NCBI GenBank assembly: GCA_019749895.1
Contig: JAIEPG010000008.1
Span: forward strand, 1-64,000
Source: Candidatus Babeliales bacterium
GTDB taxonomy: Bacteria > Babelota > Babeliae > Babelales > RVW-14
Length of the DNA stretch: 64,000 nucleotides
Direction of reading: 5' to 3'
Under the pieces are notes generated by a model. It made no database searches, was not told where the DNA came from, and saw nothing but the letters and a program-made list of their open reading frames with translations. Position 1 is the stretch's first letter; each line of letters starts with the position of its first letter. The position numbers and the translations under genes were made by a program. This document shows, piece after piece, positions 7,956-15,690 of the stretch.

Positions 7956-8645
7956 CTATCGCGATTGTTTCGCTCTTCCGCGCGCAGCTTGTTCTTTTAT
8001 TTCAGCAAGCTCTTCAGGAGTAAAACCTTTTTTGTAAGATTCATCAATCCCTTTTAACAAGCTTTCTCGGAAGTATTGTTTAACAAATTCTTTTGCATCT
8101 CTTGGCGTACGAAGTTTTCCACTCAGTCCAGCTCTCAAAACAGCGCCCTGACAATCTCCTACTACTTTCTCACACGCTCTCAAAAAATGAGCAACTTCTT
8201 CATCGCTCAAGTCTTCTCTTTTTTGCAGTGTTTCAAGTTCTTTCTCAAATTCTTCAACACTATCCATAGAATCAAGATCCATAGAATCAAGCTTCTTCAA
8301 CATTTCTTCGGCAGCTTGCCGCGCTGTCGTAATTTTTTTGTTCTTGTTGTAATAATAATAAGCAACGCCAGCAACAACTACCACTACAACAACTACGCCG
8401 GCAATAATCAGCATCTTTTGTTTATTGTCTTGCTTGACCTCAACATTAAAATCATCAAAGTGCGCTGCTTGGTCGATAGACTCTTGAGCCAATTTCAGTG
8501 TTTGAGCAGCAGAAAGATTGTTTTGTTGCGCATACGCAATAAGCGCTTCAACGTCAGCTTGAACATAGTTGGTTGCCGTTGTGCATGCTGCGTGCTGCAC
8601 GCCCAAGCCAAACACTAAAACAGATGTCAGCAATAATTTTTTCAT
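7956..8645 (-). CDS. Exported valine-helix protein, copy 4
   Basis: The 229-residue paralog is probably the first gene of the array. It keeps the signal peptide, VEALIAYAQQNNLSAAQTL, LAQESIDQAAHF and the valine-run helix, but has lost the SNKRT motif (DNKQKM instead). Its C-terminal part (ITTARQAAEEMLKKL ... LLKGIDESYKKGFTPEELAEIK) resembles copy 1 (ITTARQVCQEILKKM ... LLNTVDELYERPLTLADLEK), so copies 1 and 4 are closest through their whole length. Function unknown. Confidence 0.8.
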   Translation of the reverse strand: MKKLLLTSVLVFGLGVQHAACTTATNYVQADVEALIAYAQQNNLSAAQTLKLAQESIDQAAHFDDFNVEVKQDNKQKMLIIAGVVVVVVVVAGVAYYYYNKNKKITTARQAAEEMLKKLDSMDLDSMDSVEEFEKELETLQKREDLSDEEVAHFLRACEKVVGDCQGAVLRAGLSGKLRTPRDAKEFVKQYFRESLLKGIDESYKKGFTPEELAEIKEQAARGRAKQSR

Positions 8646-8680
8646 GATTTCACTTTCGCTTGTTTAATTTTCCCAATAAA

Positions 8681-8711
8681 AAAAGGGGCATTCCTAAGAA
8701 CGCCCCTTTTT
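8681..8711. terminator. Rho-independent terminator
   Basis: The stem AAAAGGGGC-TTC / GAA-GCCCCTTTT with a 4-base loop and T-rich flank on either strand lies between the gene ending at 8760 and the start of the four-gene array. It ends the transcript of the upstream exported protein gene. Confidence 0.8.
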
Positions 8712-8759
8712 ACTAAAACTTAAGAGTAAGAGTAATACTTACTTAGTTTTAAAATCAGC

Positions 8760-9320
8760 TTATTCAGCTTTTTTAGCATTTGCTTTTACGAAGTCAGCAA
8801 CAGCTTTTTCTTGAGCTTTTGCGAAAGCATTTGCTTGAAGATTCTTAACAACAAATGCAGCAACGAACTTGTTTGCATCAACATTTTTGTCAGCAGCTTC
8901 TTCTCTCAAACCTTTAACGATTTCATTGATCGCAGCTTTTTGGCTGTCTTCTTTAACATCTTTCAAGATTTTTTCAATTTCTTTGTCAAGAGCTTCAGCG
9001 TCTTTTGCGCCTTTAGCTGCAGATGCAACTTTTTCAGCCAATTTTACAGTCGCGTCTTTTTTGTACACGCTGTAACCTTTAGCGATCAAACCAGCAACAA
9101 CAACTGTTGCCAAGGTAGCGCCTGCGCCAATAGCAAGGTACTTGTTACGTACTTTGGTATTAACTACTGCTTCATCATTCAAAGCAGCTTCTGCAATAAG
9201 AAGTTCAACAGCTGAAACGCCTTCTGCTTGTGCAAGTTTTACAAGAGCATCAACGTTAGTTGCTGAAACATTACCAACAAGACCAAGGGACAATGAAAGA
9301 ACCAATGCTTTCTTCATCAT
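8760..9320 (-). CDS. Exported single-helix protein related to the valine-helix array
   Basis: I place the start at the first ATG of MMKKALVL (9320), because AAGGA lies 9 bases upstream and a signal peptide begins there; an in-frame extension to 9452 has no such support. The 186-residue product has a signal peptide ending near SAT, a short DALVKLAQAEGVSAVELL segment like that of the neighbouring array, a hydrophobic helix (about residues 75-95) and a Lys/Ala/Glu-rich helical tail. Codon use in the tail is biased and repetitive. A TATAAT box lies at 9349-9354 upstream. It looks like a distant fifth member of the family; function unknown. Confidence 0.72.
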   Translation of the reverse strand: MMKKALVLSLSLGLVGNVSATNVDALVKLAQAEGVSAVELLIAEAALNDEAVVNTKVRNKYLAIGAGATLATVVVAGLIAKGYSVYKKDATVKLAEKVASAAKGAKDAEALDKEIEKILKDVKEDSQKAAINEIVKGLREEAADKNVDANKFVAAFVVKNLQANAFAKAQEKAVADFVKANAKKAE

Positions 9321-9468
9321 AGTGATCATTCCTTCGGAAAAAAAGAGATTATACTTAAACACCAAAACATCTATTTCAAGAAACGTTACGTACAACGCCT
9401 TATACCTCATGAGTGGAGAGAATGTAGTAAAAAACAAAGCACAAGTCAACAAAAAAACAAGAAAAAGC

Positions 9469-10506
9469 TTATTCTGTTAAACTTTTTTGCTCTTCAAATG
9501 TCTCGCCAAACAATTTTCGTTTGAGCGAAATAATTTTTCGTGAAGCAATTTGTCGTCCACGAGAGGTTTTTTGCAATAAACCCAAGCGAATCAAGTATGG
9601 TTCACAAAAATCTTCGAGTGTGTCTTTGTCCTCTCCCGTAATTGCAGCTAATGTCTCAATACCAACCGGCCCTCCTTCGAAATCTTTAATAATATGAATC
9701 AAAACTTTACGATCAAGTTTTGTTAAACCATCTTCATCAATATCTAAAAATTGTAACGCTTGGTTTACTACCGCGGTATCGATAATTTTATAATTATGCA
9801 CTTGTGCAAAATCACGCACGCGGCGCAAAATTCTTTTTACCACCCGCGGCGTACCTCGCCCGCGCTGGCCAATAGTCAACGCCGCTGCCGCTTCAATAGG
9901 CATGCCCAAAAACGTAGCATTCTTGTCTACAATAGCTGCCAACTCTGCTGGCTCGTAAAAATCGATACGCTCTACAATACCAAAGCGCGTTTGCAACGGG
10001 CCAGAAAGCGCACCAGTCTTGGTTGTAGCGCCAATCAGCGTAAAAGGATTAATCGGTAAACGAATTGATTTAGCACCGGCACCTTGGCCAATAATCACAT
10101 CAACACAAAAGTTTTCCATGGCGCTATACAAAATTTCTTCCACATTTTTTGGCAGGCGATGAATTTCATCAATAAAAAGAACGGCCTTTGGTTCAAGGCT
10201 TGAAATAATAGCCACTAAATCGCCCGTTCGTTCAATCACGGGCGCACTAGTAACTCTAAAATCAACATCAAGTTCTTTGGCAATAACGCGCGCCAAGGTT
10301 GTTTTACCCAAACCGGGAGGGCCAAAAATAAGAAGATGGTCCAAATGCTCGTTACGCATCTTTGCCGCTTTGACATACACATTTAACTTTTCTTTAATTA
10401 CTGACTGACCAAGATAGTCGTCAAATGTTGACGGCTCAAAAGTAAATAGCTTATCTTCAGCTATTTCTTGTAAACTGAGTAATTCTACTGGCGCTTCAAG
10501 ACTCAT
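9469..10506 (-). CDS. ruvB: Holliday junction branch migration helicase RuvB
   Basis: This is the AAA+ motor of the RuvABC complex, which drives branch migration of Holliday junctions in recombination repair. Walker A (GPPGLGKT, residues 62-69), Walker B (DEIH, 113-116), sensor segment IGATTKTGALSGPL and the C-terminal winged helix with RGRQIASRKI are all present. I chose ATG 10506 (345 residues, normal family length) because GGAG precedes it; an upstream TTG at 10539 has no ribosome site. No ruvA or ruvC is adjacent. The divergent gene upstream encodes a peptidase. Confidence 0.95.
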   Translation of the reverse strand: MSLEAPVELLSLQEIAEDKLFTFEPSTFDDYLGQSVIKEKLNVYVKAAKMRNEHLDHLLIFGPPGLGKTTLARVIAKELDVDFRVTSAPVIERTGDLVAIISSLEPKAVLFIDEIHRLPKNVEEILYSAMENFCVDVIIGQGAGAKSIRLPINPFTLIGATTKTGALSGPLQTRFGIVERIDFYEPAELAAIVDKNATFLGMPIEAAAALTIGQRGRGTPRVVKRILRRVRDFAQVHNYKIIDTAVVNQALQFLDIDEDGLTKLDRKVLIHIIKDFEGGPVGIETLAAITGEDKDTLEDFCEPYLIRLGLLQKTSRGRQIASRKIISLKRKLFGETFEEQKSLTE

Positions 10507-10716
10507 GGCTCTCCATCCGCTTCTTAACAGATTGTCCAAAATAATTTAAGATGGTAGCAAAATTATTACAATCAAGAAAGTTTTTGAAAAAAATTTTTTG
10601 CGGCCGAAACGTATCACTCAAAAAGGAGCTAAAAAGTGAATATAATAATAAAGAATATTATGGCAGGAACACTCTGCCATTTTTCTTTACACGCAACAGC
10701 ACCACAAGGAGTTTTT

Positions 10717-12846
10717 ATGCGCTTAAACAATCCACCAGCATCAATTGAACAGTTTCACGAAATTGCCGTAAAGTTTAATGAGAATCTTGTTGATTTGTAC
10801 AACAACCTGGCAACACCTGAACGCATTATGTTGTATTATTTGTGGCGAGCAAGCCTACCAGGCAACCGCATAGCCACCGACCAACTGCACCGACACGGCA
10901 TTCAGATTATGGATCTATTTAAAACAATCGAAAATAATCGCACAAAGCTTGCTCAAGCTTCGGCCCAAGATTTAGGCTGCGATCCGGACCAATTTATTAA
11001 AGATGCTCAAACGTATCTCATTTATTTGTGGAGCAACCACGGCCAATATTTTTTACGCGAGCATCGGGACGAAAAGCGCACACCACAAACAATCGGCCTT
11101 GCAACACTCACACCAGAAACACTTACCAACGCACTCAGCCTTATCGGCATTGAAAATGCTCAAACAAAAATTACTGAGCTACAACAAACACTCTTTGATG
11201 CCAGTTTTGAACCAACCTGTACCATTCCCAACAGCATTGAACAAAGTGCGGTCAATATGTACGCGCCAAACTTTACCGAGCAAGACTACCAACAACTCAC
11301 CGCACACGAACGTAATAAACTTAATGCCTATTTTGATTGCGACACCAGCAACAATGTACGCACGCCGCGCATGACGCCCTACGCCGTGCAAGGCCGGTAT
11401 GGCAAAGAGCTGGGCGTTGCGCAGCACTGGCTCAAACTGGCTCATGAGCACGCACTCAAAAACCCTACTCATTTTGATAACCACTTTGCAAAAAGTTTGG
11501 AATATTTGGTGGGGCACCTGGAAGAAGGCGACGAAGAGCTCTTCAAGCTCCATTCAATAGAATGGCTCAAAAGCAACAGCGCACTGGACTACAACTTTGG
11601 TTTCATTGAAACCTATAACGACCCCAAATCGCAACGCGGGCATTTTCAGGCAGAAGCAACTATTAAAGCGGTCGACATAAAAAAACTTAATGCTATCTTG
11701 CCCAGCATTGAACGCGACATGCCGCTTCCACCAACCTTTAAGCGTGATGTACTGGACAAAGGTGCTGCCTGCATTCCTAATGCTTCAATCAACAATAAAG
11801 TATTTGGCACCGGCGGGCTTGGGCCAATGTTTATCACCGCTGCTTATTGCCTACCCAACGATGAAGATATTCGCTCAACGTACGGCTCTAAACAAATTAT
11901 TTACCCGGCAGAAAAAGGGCTAGAAACAATGCTCAACGCAGACCTTTCTCGTCGACTTTTTAACCTGAAAGACGAAGCCGACTGGCTAGCAAAGCACGAC
12001 CCCAACAATGAGTTGGCACAAGATATTTGGAATGTGCAATGCATTTTGCACGAAACAATTGGCCACGGTAGCGGTAGGCTTGCAACGCATACTTTTGTTG
12101 ATGGTGAAAAACTTTTAATTGGCGGGCAAACCTATAATGTTGGCGACACCATTGCGGTCACCAACAAAAACGTCAGTGAATTTTTGTCGGGCTACGAAAG
12201 CACTATTGAAGAGCTGCGCGCAGAAATTAACGCGCTTTACATCAGTATCAATCATTTACCAGCACTTAAAGCCGCTGGCTTGCTGACCGCGTGGGAAGGC
12301 AAATTGACCAACGACGAAATGATTAACCAACTTATTTTAGGCATGGCTAAAACGGGCCTGCGCCGCTATTTGCAACAAAACGAAACGGCAACTGAAATTT
12401 CTGGCGACCATGCGCGCGCCAACTGCACAATCATGTACTATTTAATTGATGCCGGCGCACTTGAACTGGTTGAAGAAAAGGTTGAGGTTAACGGCAAACA
12501 GCACACGGTGGTGGGCTTGCGCGTTGCCGACTTGGCAAAAACGTATGCCAAAATTACCCAGCTCATGCAGCTGGTGCAACATATTAAATCAACCGGCGAC
12601 GGCTTGGCTGCACGCGATTTGGTTGAAACGTATGGCCGTCCGCTACGCCATCCTGAATATCTGAAAGCATTAAAAGAAAACAAGCAAGCAATTGTGGGGC
12701 ACTTAAAAGCTACTGCTGTCCTCTCTCCACACTTGAGCCCAGTTTTTGATGATAACAACACGGTTATTGATATTAAAGCCGAATGGCCAAACAATGCGTT
12801 TGAACAAATTAAACACTACGCACAGCTTGAGCTTTCAACGGTTTAA
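10717..12846 (+). CDS. Dipeptidyl-peptidase III family zinc peptidase (M49)
   Basis: The 709-residue enzyme has the M49 zinc signature HETIGH (residues 445-450, the HExxxGH pattern) followed by GSG, and the second ligand motif EELRAE (498-503). M49 peptidases remove dipeptides from peptide N termini in the cytosol, which fits scavenging of host peptides. No signal peptide is visible. ATG 10717 follows AAGGAG at 5 bases; a GTG at 10636 with AAGGAG also exists and would add 27 residues, so the start is not certain. In bacteria this family is best known from Bacteroidetes and scattered lineages. Confidence 0.9.
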   Translation: MRLNNPPASIEQFHEIAVKFNENLVDLYNNLATPERIMLYYLWRASLPGNRIATDQLHRHGIQIMDLFKTIENNRTKLAQASAQDLGCDPDQFIKDAQTYLIYLWSNHGQYFLREHRDEKRTPQTIGLATLTPETLTNALSLIGIENAQTKITELQQTLFDASFEPTCTIPNSIEQSAVNMYAPNFTEQDYQQLTAHERNKLNAYFDCDTSNNVRTPRMTPYAVQGRYGKELGVAQHWLKLAHEHALKNPTHFDNHFAKSLEYLVGHLEEGDEELFKLHSIEWLKSNSALDYNFGFIETYNDPKSQRGHFQAEATIKAVDIKKLNAILPSIERDMPLPPTFKRDVLDKGAACIPNASINNKVFGTGGLGPMFITAAYCLPNDEDIRSTYGSKQIIYPAEKGLETMLNADLSRRLFNLKDEADWLAKHDPNNELAQDIWNVQCILHETIGHGSGRLATHTFVDGEKLLIGGQTYNVGDTIAVTNKNVSEFLSGYESTIEELRAEINALYISINHLPALKAAGLLTAWEGKLTNDEMINQLILGMAKTGLRRYLQQNETATEISGDHARANCTIMYYLIDAGALELVEEKVEVNGKQHTVVGLRVADLAKTYAKITQLMQLVQHIKSTGDGLAARDLVETYGRPLRHPEYLKALKENKQAIVGHLKATAVLSPHLSPVFDDNNTVIDIKAEWPNNAFEQIKHYAQLELSTV

Positions 12847-12859
12847 GTTCTGATTTTTC

Positions 12860-12887
12860 TTGTCATTTTGCAAAAATCAGGTACAAT
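12860..12887 (+). promoter_or_regulatory. Promoter of the tRNA pair
   Basis: TTGTCA and TACAAT with 16-base spacing lie 7 bases upstream of tRNA-Lys. The short distance to the tRNA is normal for tRNA genes. Confidence 0.65.
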
Positions 12888-12893
12888 TTTGGT

Positions 12894-12965
12894 GGGTTGC
12901 TAGCTCAATGGTAGAGCAACAGACTCTTAATCTGCAGGTTCAGGGTTCGAGTCCCTGGCGACCCA
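12894..12965 (+). tRNA. tRNA-Lys (anticodon CTT)
   Basis: A complete cloverleaf is visible: acceptor GGGTTGC / GCGACCC, D arm GCTC..GAGC, anticodon loop CTCTTAA, T arm CAGGG-TTCGAGT-CCCTG and discriminator A. CCA is not encoded. It reads AAG codons. The top pair of the anticodon stem is an A-C mismatch. Confidence 0.95.
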
Positions 12966-13006
12966 CTCTGCCTACGCCCTTCGTGGCTACGGCAGACAGG
13001 CATCCT
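12966..13006 (+). repeat. Palindromic repeat, copy 1, directly after tRNA-Lys
   Basis: The hairpin TCTGCC-TAC-GCC-(6-base loop)-GGC-TAC-GGCAGA is followed by ACAGGCATCCT. The same architecture with compensated stem bases recurs directly after the next tRNA (13134-13171). Confidence 0.65.
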
Positions 13007-13049
13007 TCTTAAATGATTTATATATAAAAAGAACTGCCTAGAAACCCCT

Positions 13050-13133
13050 GCAAGAGTGGCGAAACTGGTAGACGCGCTGGCCTTAGGAGCCAGTCCTCGA
13101 GAGAGGGTGGGGGTTCGAGTCCCCCCTCTTGCA
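13050..13133 (+). tRNA. tRNA-Leu (anticodon TAG)
   Basis: A class II tRNA with a long variable arm: acceptor GCAAGAG / CTCTTGC, anticodon stem CTGGC / GCCAG with loop CTTAGGA, T arm GGGGG-TTCGAGT-CCCCC and discriminator A. CCA is not encoded. It reads CTA and related leucine codons. It is probably co-transcribed with tRNA-Lys upstream. Confidence 0.95.
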
Positions 13134-13171
13134 CTCCGTCTTCGCCAAGGCTACGACGGGACAGGCACCCT
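13134..13171 (+). repeat. Palindromic repeat, copy 2, directly after tRNA-Leu
   Basis: The hairpin CCGTC-TTC-GCC-AA-GGC-TAC-GACGG is followed by GACAGGCACCCT. Relative to copy 1, two stem pairs are changed on both sides (T-A to C-G and C-G to T-A), so the fold is conserved. Further sequence to about 13270 (TACGCCCTCC, and a TGCACC / GGTGCA inverted repeat) may be remnants of related elements. Apart from these elements and the promoter at 13301-13331, I see nothing in the gap up to 13382. Confidence 0.65.
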
Positions 13172-13300
13172 ACGCCCTCCAGCTCATCCGTCGAATGTCT
13201 CGAAGAACACTTTCCCGTTCGCCCTGCCTGTGCACCATAGACTTGGCAACGGTGCAAGCCTGTCGAAGGGGCAACTTTCTCATCATATTATATTTAACAC

Positions 13301-13331
13301 TTGACCACTTTGTGGAATCGTGCGCTATACT
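13301..13331 (+). promoter_or_regulatory. Possible promoter of the trigger factor gene
   Basis: TTGACC and TATACT are separated by 19 bases, slightly long, about 50 bases upstream of the start codon. Confidence 0.45.
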
Positions 13332-13382
13332 GAAAAACATTAAGTAGTTTTTCTGCGCCTATCTTGTTAAAAAGGAGAAAGC

Positions 13383-14741
13383 ATGGATAGTAGCACGATA
13401 AAAAATAGTTTCGACCAGAAATTAGACCCACTTAAGGAATCTTTAAAAAAGAAACCTTTGCCGAGTTTAAATTTTTCTGCGCATCAAATTTCGTCACATT
13501 TGCTCAAACTCACCATTGACGTTCATCCGCAGGTTACCGAATGTCTTTATGACCAAACTATAGAACTGTTCAAAGGGAAAAATTTGGACGGTTTCGACAA
13601 AGCAGAGATTCCATCGGCCTACGTTGAAGAGTCATTCAAAAACGAGATTAACAAAAAGATAAAGAACTATCTCTTTAAACATCTCATTATTGATCACTTA
13701 ATGACTGAAATTTTGGCACGCAAAATTTTAATGGCCAACTATCCGCGCCTCAACAAAATAACCTTCAACCCAGACCATTCAATCTCATTTGTTTTTGATA
13801 TTTCAATTGCCGACCCCATACCTTTTAAAGAATGGAAACACTTTTCATTCAAATCGCCCAAACGCAAAAAATACAAAGATTTGGACAAGCAAGTCGTACA
13901 ATTTATGGACAAAGAAACTATATCTGAGCGCAAACAAAATCATTCGTTAATTGAAGAAGGAGATTGGGTTTGTTTTCAGACAACACTTTTTAACAAAAAA
14001 AATGAGCAAGTTTCTAAAAACTTAGTCAGTACTTTTTGGATAAAAATAAAAACCCATGAAGTGTGCGATCCACTGGGTACCCTCTTTTTAGGTAAAAACA
14101 TCAACGATTCTTTTATAACCAACCATCTAGAAATTGACGATTCAATTAACGATTATGAAAACTACCGCTATGACTTTTTAGTCAAAATCAATTCAATTAT
14201 CAAAGGCACCAATCTTTCGCTAGATTGTTTTAAAAGCGCTTTCAAGCTTAAAAACAAAACGGAAATTCACAATAAATTGATGGAAGTCTTTTCGTACCGC
14301 AACGACCAGTCACAACGCAAATCGATTATTGAAGAAATTTTCCATCTCTTTTTGACCAAACATCGTTTTGAAATTCCTAAGCATCTCATTTTGCGCCGAC
14401 AAGAAGATATCTTGCTCTCGCTTACCCAACAGCCCGACTATCAGGTCTATAAAGCCCAAAAAGACTTTGGTGACCATATTGAACAGCTAGCCGAAAAACA
14501 GCTCAAAGAAGAGATTTTGGTCGACCAAATTGCCTACAATGAAAACATTAAAATTGAACTGAAAGATATGCAACACTACCTCCACCTTTTTAACTCAAAA
14601 CGACTACGCGAATTTGTCTATTTTAAGCCACTAATCGAGAAAATTGATATTGTAAACACTCCCATAAATACGGGTCTGCTAGCCCAAACGGTTATGCGCG
14701 AAAAAACGCTCAACCACATTATTCATGTCCTCACCCACTGA
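13383..14741 (+). CDS. tig: Divergent trigger factor (ribosome-associated chaperone)
   Basis: The 452-residue protein follows trigger factor architecture. Residues 40-110 resemble the ribosome-binding domain; in place of the signature GFRxGxxP it has GFDKAEIP at residues 70-77. A central segment with EEGDWVCFQ matches the start of the FKBP-like domain. The last 150 residues (RFEIPKHLILRRQEDILLSL onward) match the helical arm domain. Trigger factor binds ribosomal protein L23 next to the exit tunnel and shields nascent chains. Loss of the basic residue after GF may weaken ribosome docking. The start has AAGGAG 8 bases upstream. Confidence 0.75.
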   Translation: MDSSTIKNSFDQKLDPLKESLKKKPLPSLNFSAHQISSHLLKLTIDVHPQVTECLYDQTIELFKGKNLDGFDKAEIPSAYVEESFKNEINKKIKNYLFKHLIIDHLMTEILARKILMANYPRLNKITFNPDHSISFVFDISIADPIPFKEWKHFSFKSPKRKKYKDLDKQVVQFMDKETISERKQNHSLIEEGDWVCFQTTLFNKKNEQVSKNLVSTFWIKIKTHEVCDPLGTLFLGKNINDSFITNHLEIDDSINDYENYRYDFLVKINSIIKGTNLSLDCFKSAFKLKNKTEIHNKLMEVFSYRNDQSQRKSIIEEIFHLFLTKHRFEIPKHLILRRQEDILLSLTQQPDYQVYKAQKDFGDHIEQLAEKQLKEEILVDQIAYNENIKIELKDMQHYLHLFNSKRLREFVYFKPLIEKIDIVNTPINTGLLAQTVMREKTLNHIIHVLTH

Positions 14742-14759
14742 CAGGCATAAAATGCCCTG
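14741..14759 (+). terminator. Weak hairpin after trigger factor
   Basis: CAGGCATAAAATGCCCTG forms a short imperfect stem, followed by ATTTTC, right at the stop codon. It may be a weak terminator. Confidence 0.3.
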
Positions 14760-14780
14760 ATTTTCAAGATTATTCCTAGC

Positions 14781-14809
14781 TTGCACTTCATGCATTTATC
14801 AGCTACAAT
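14781..14809 (+). promoter_or_regulatory. Promoter of rpmH-rnpA-yidD
   Basis: TTGCAC and TACAAT with 17-base spacing lie 75 bases upstream of rpmH, the only good promoter in this gap. Confidence 0.65.
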
Positions 14810-14883
14810 GAGACAGGTGATTGAAGCAATATTTTCACATTGTAACAATCGTAACAAAAAAATGATCATCGCTAGGAGCAATC

Positions 14884-15018
14884 GTGTCAATAACTTATAG
14901 ACCAAGCAACAAAAAACGTAAAAGAAAGCATGGCTTTCGTAAGCGTATGGCAACTTCCAAAGGCCGCGATGTTTTGAACCGTCGCCGAGCTAAAGGGCGC
15001 AAACGCCTTGCCGTTTAA
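14884..15018 (+). CDS. rpmH: 50S ribosomal protein L34
   Basis: The 44-residue product is highly basic, with the family core [17 protein letters not shown] and the ending [12 protein letters not shown]. It starts with GTG behind AGGAG at 6 bases. It is the first gene of the conserved rpmH-rnpA-yidD order. Usual L34 proteins begin MKRTYQPS; here it is MSITYRPS, which is within normal variation. Confidence 0.95.
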   Translation: MSITYRPSNKKRKRKHGFRKRMATSKGRDVLNRRRAKGRKRLAV

Positions 15019-15027
15019 AGATTTTAA

Positions 15028-15047
15028 GGGCCGCAAGGCCCTTTTTT
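15028..15047 (+). terminator. Hairpin with T run between rpmH and rnpA
   Basis: GGGCC-GCAA-GGCCC followed by six T is a classical terminator. It lies one base before the first possible rnpA ATG, so it probably attenuates transcription into rnpA, giving much more L34 than RnpA. Confidence 0.8.
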
Positions 15048-15048
15048 C

Positions 15049-15396
15049 ATGACTGTTTTCAAAATTATGAAGATTCCCCACAAAATGTTCTCGTTTCAAA
15101 AAAAAGAAATTGATGCTGCCTTTGCAAAAGCCCGAATCGCGGGTAGATGCAACGGACTCAAACTTTTGCAAACCGCCATGCCAATTGAACCAGGCAGCGG
15201 CAAGCTCTTAATTATTGTGCCGGGAAAAACTGGCAAAGCACACGACCGCAACCTGGTCCGCCGGCGCCTTAAAAGTATCTTTTATGAAGAAGGTCTGTAC
15301 CAAAAGCCAGTCCACGGAATTTTATTGGTTTACAAGCCAGCGTTGGACCTCAGCTTTGACCAGCTCAAAGATTTCTTGGTGAAATGCTATTCATGA
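15049..15396 (+). CDS. rnpA: Ribonuclease P protein component
   Basis: This small basic protein binds the RNase P RNA in 5' maturation of tRNAs. The signature lies in KAHDRNLVRRRLKSIFYE, matching the family R-N-x-x-(K/R)-R-x-x-R helix, preceded by the KLLIIVPGKTGKA strand. The 115-residue length is normal. The first ATG lies directly after the terminator and has no ribosome site of its own; ATG 15067 is an alternative start. It overlaps yidD by four bases. Confidence 0.9.
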   Translation: MTVFKIMKIPHKMFSFQKKEIDAAFAKARIAGRCNGLKLLQTAMPIEPGSGKLLIIVPGKTGKAHDRNLVRRRLKSIFYEEGLYQKPVHGILLVYKPALDLSFDQLKDFLVKCYS

Positions 15397-15617
15397 AGCT
15401 GCACCATCGTTTTATTATTGCCTTTTTCGATCTAATCCGCCCTTTTTTTGGGTACATGAACGTCTGCTGCATTTATCCCTTTTCGTGCTCAGACTATGCC
15501 AAACTCACGCTCCAAGAAACATTCTTTCCTATCGCACTAATCAAAATTACCCTGCGCGTGCTCAGCTGCAATCCGCTGACGGCACTGGCATTGCGCCTTT
15601 TCAGTCGCTTTAACTAA
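15393..15617 (+). CDS. yidD: Membrane protein insertion efficiency factor YidD
   Basis: The 74-residue protein keeps the YidD pattern: the FFDLIRPFFG amphipathic helix, CIYPFSCSDYA (usual CxxxPTCSxYA) and RVLSCNPLT (usual RxxRCHP). YidD helps YidC insert membrane proteins. The ATG at 15393 gives an ATGA overlap with the rnpA stop; an in-frame ATG nine bases earlier is possible. The usual next gene, yidC, is absent here. Confidence 0.85.
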   Translation: MKLHHRFIIAFFDLIRPFFGYMNVCCIYPFSCSDYAKLTLQETFFPIALIKITLRVLSCNPLTALALRLFSRFN

Positions 15618-15690
15618 AACTATTGCTGCGCAAAAGCACAAACGCCTATCCTTGAGGTAAATTAAATTTTGTTACCAAAGGAGTGTGCGC

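Noticed and set aside
5799-8645. Exported array proteins considered as lipoproteins because a Cys ends the signal peptide
   Set aside because: The residues before the Cys (QAV, QAA, SAK, HAA) do not match a lipobox, which needs Leu or similar at -3.
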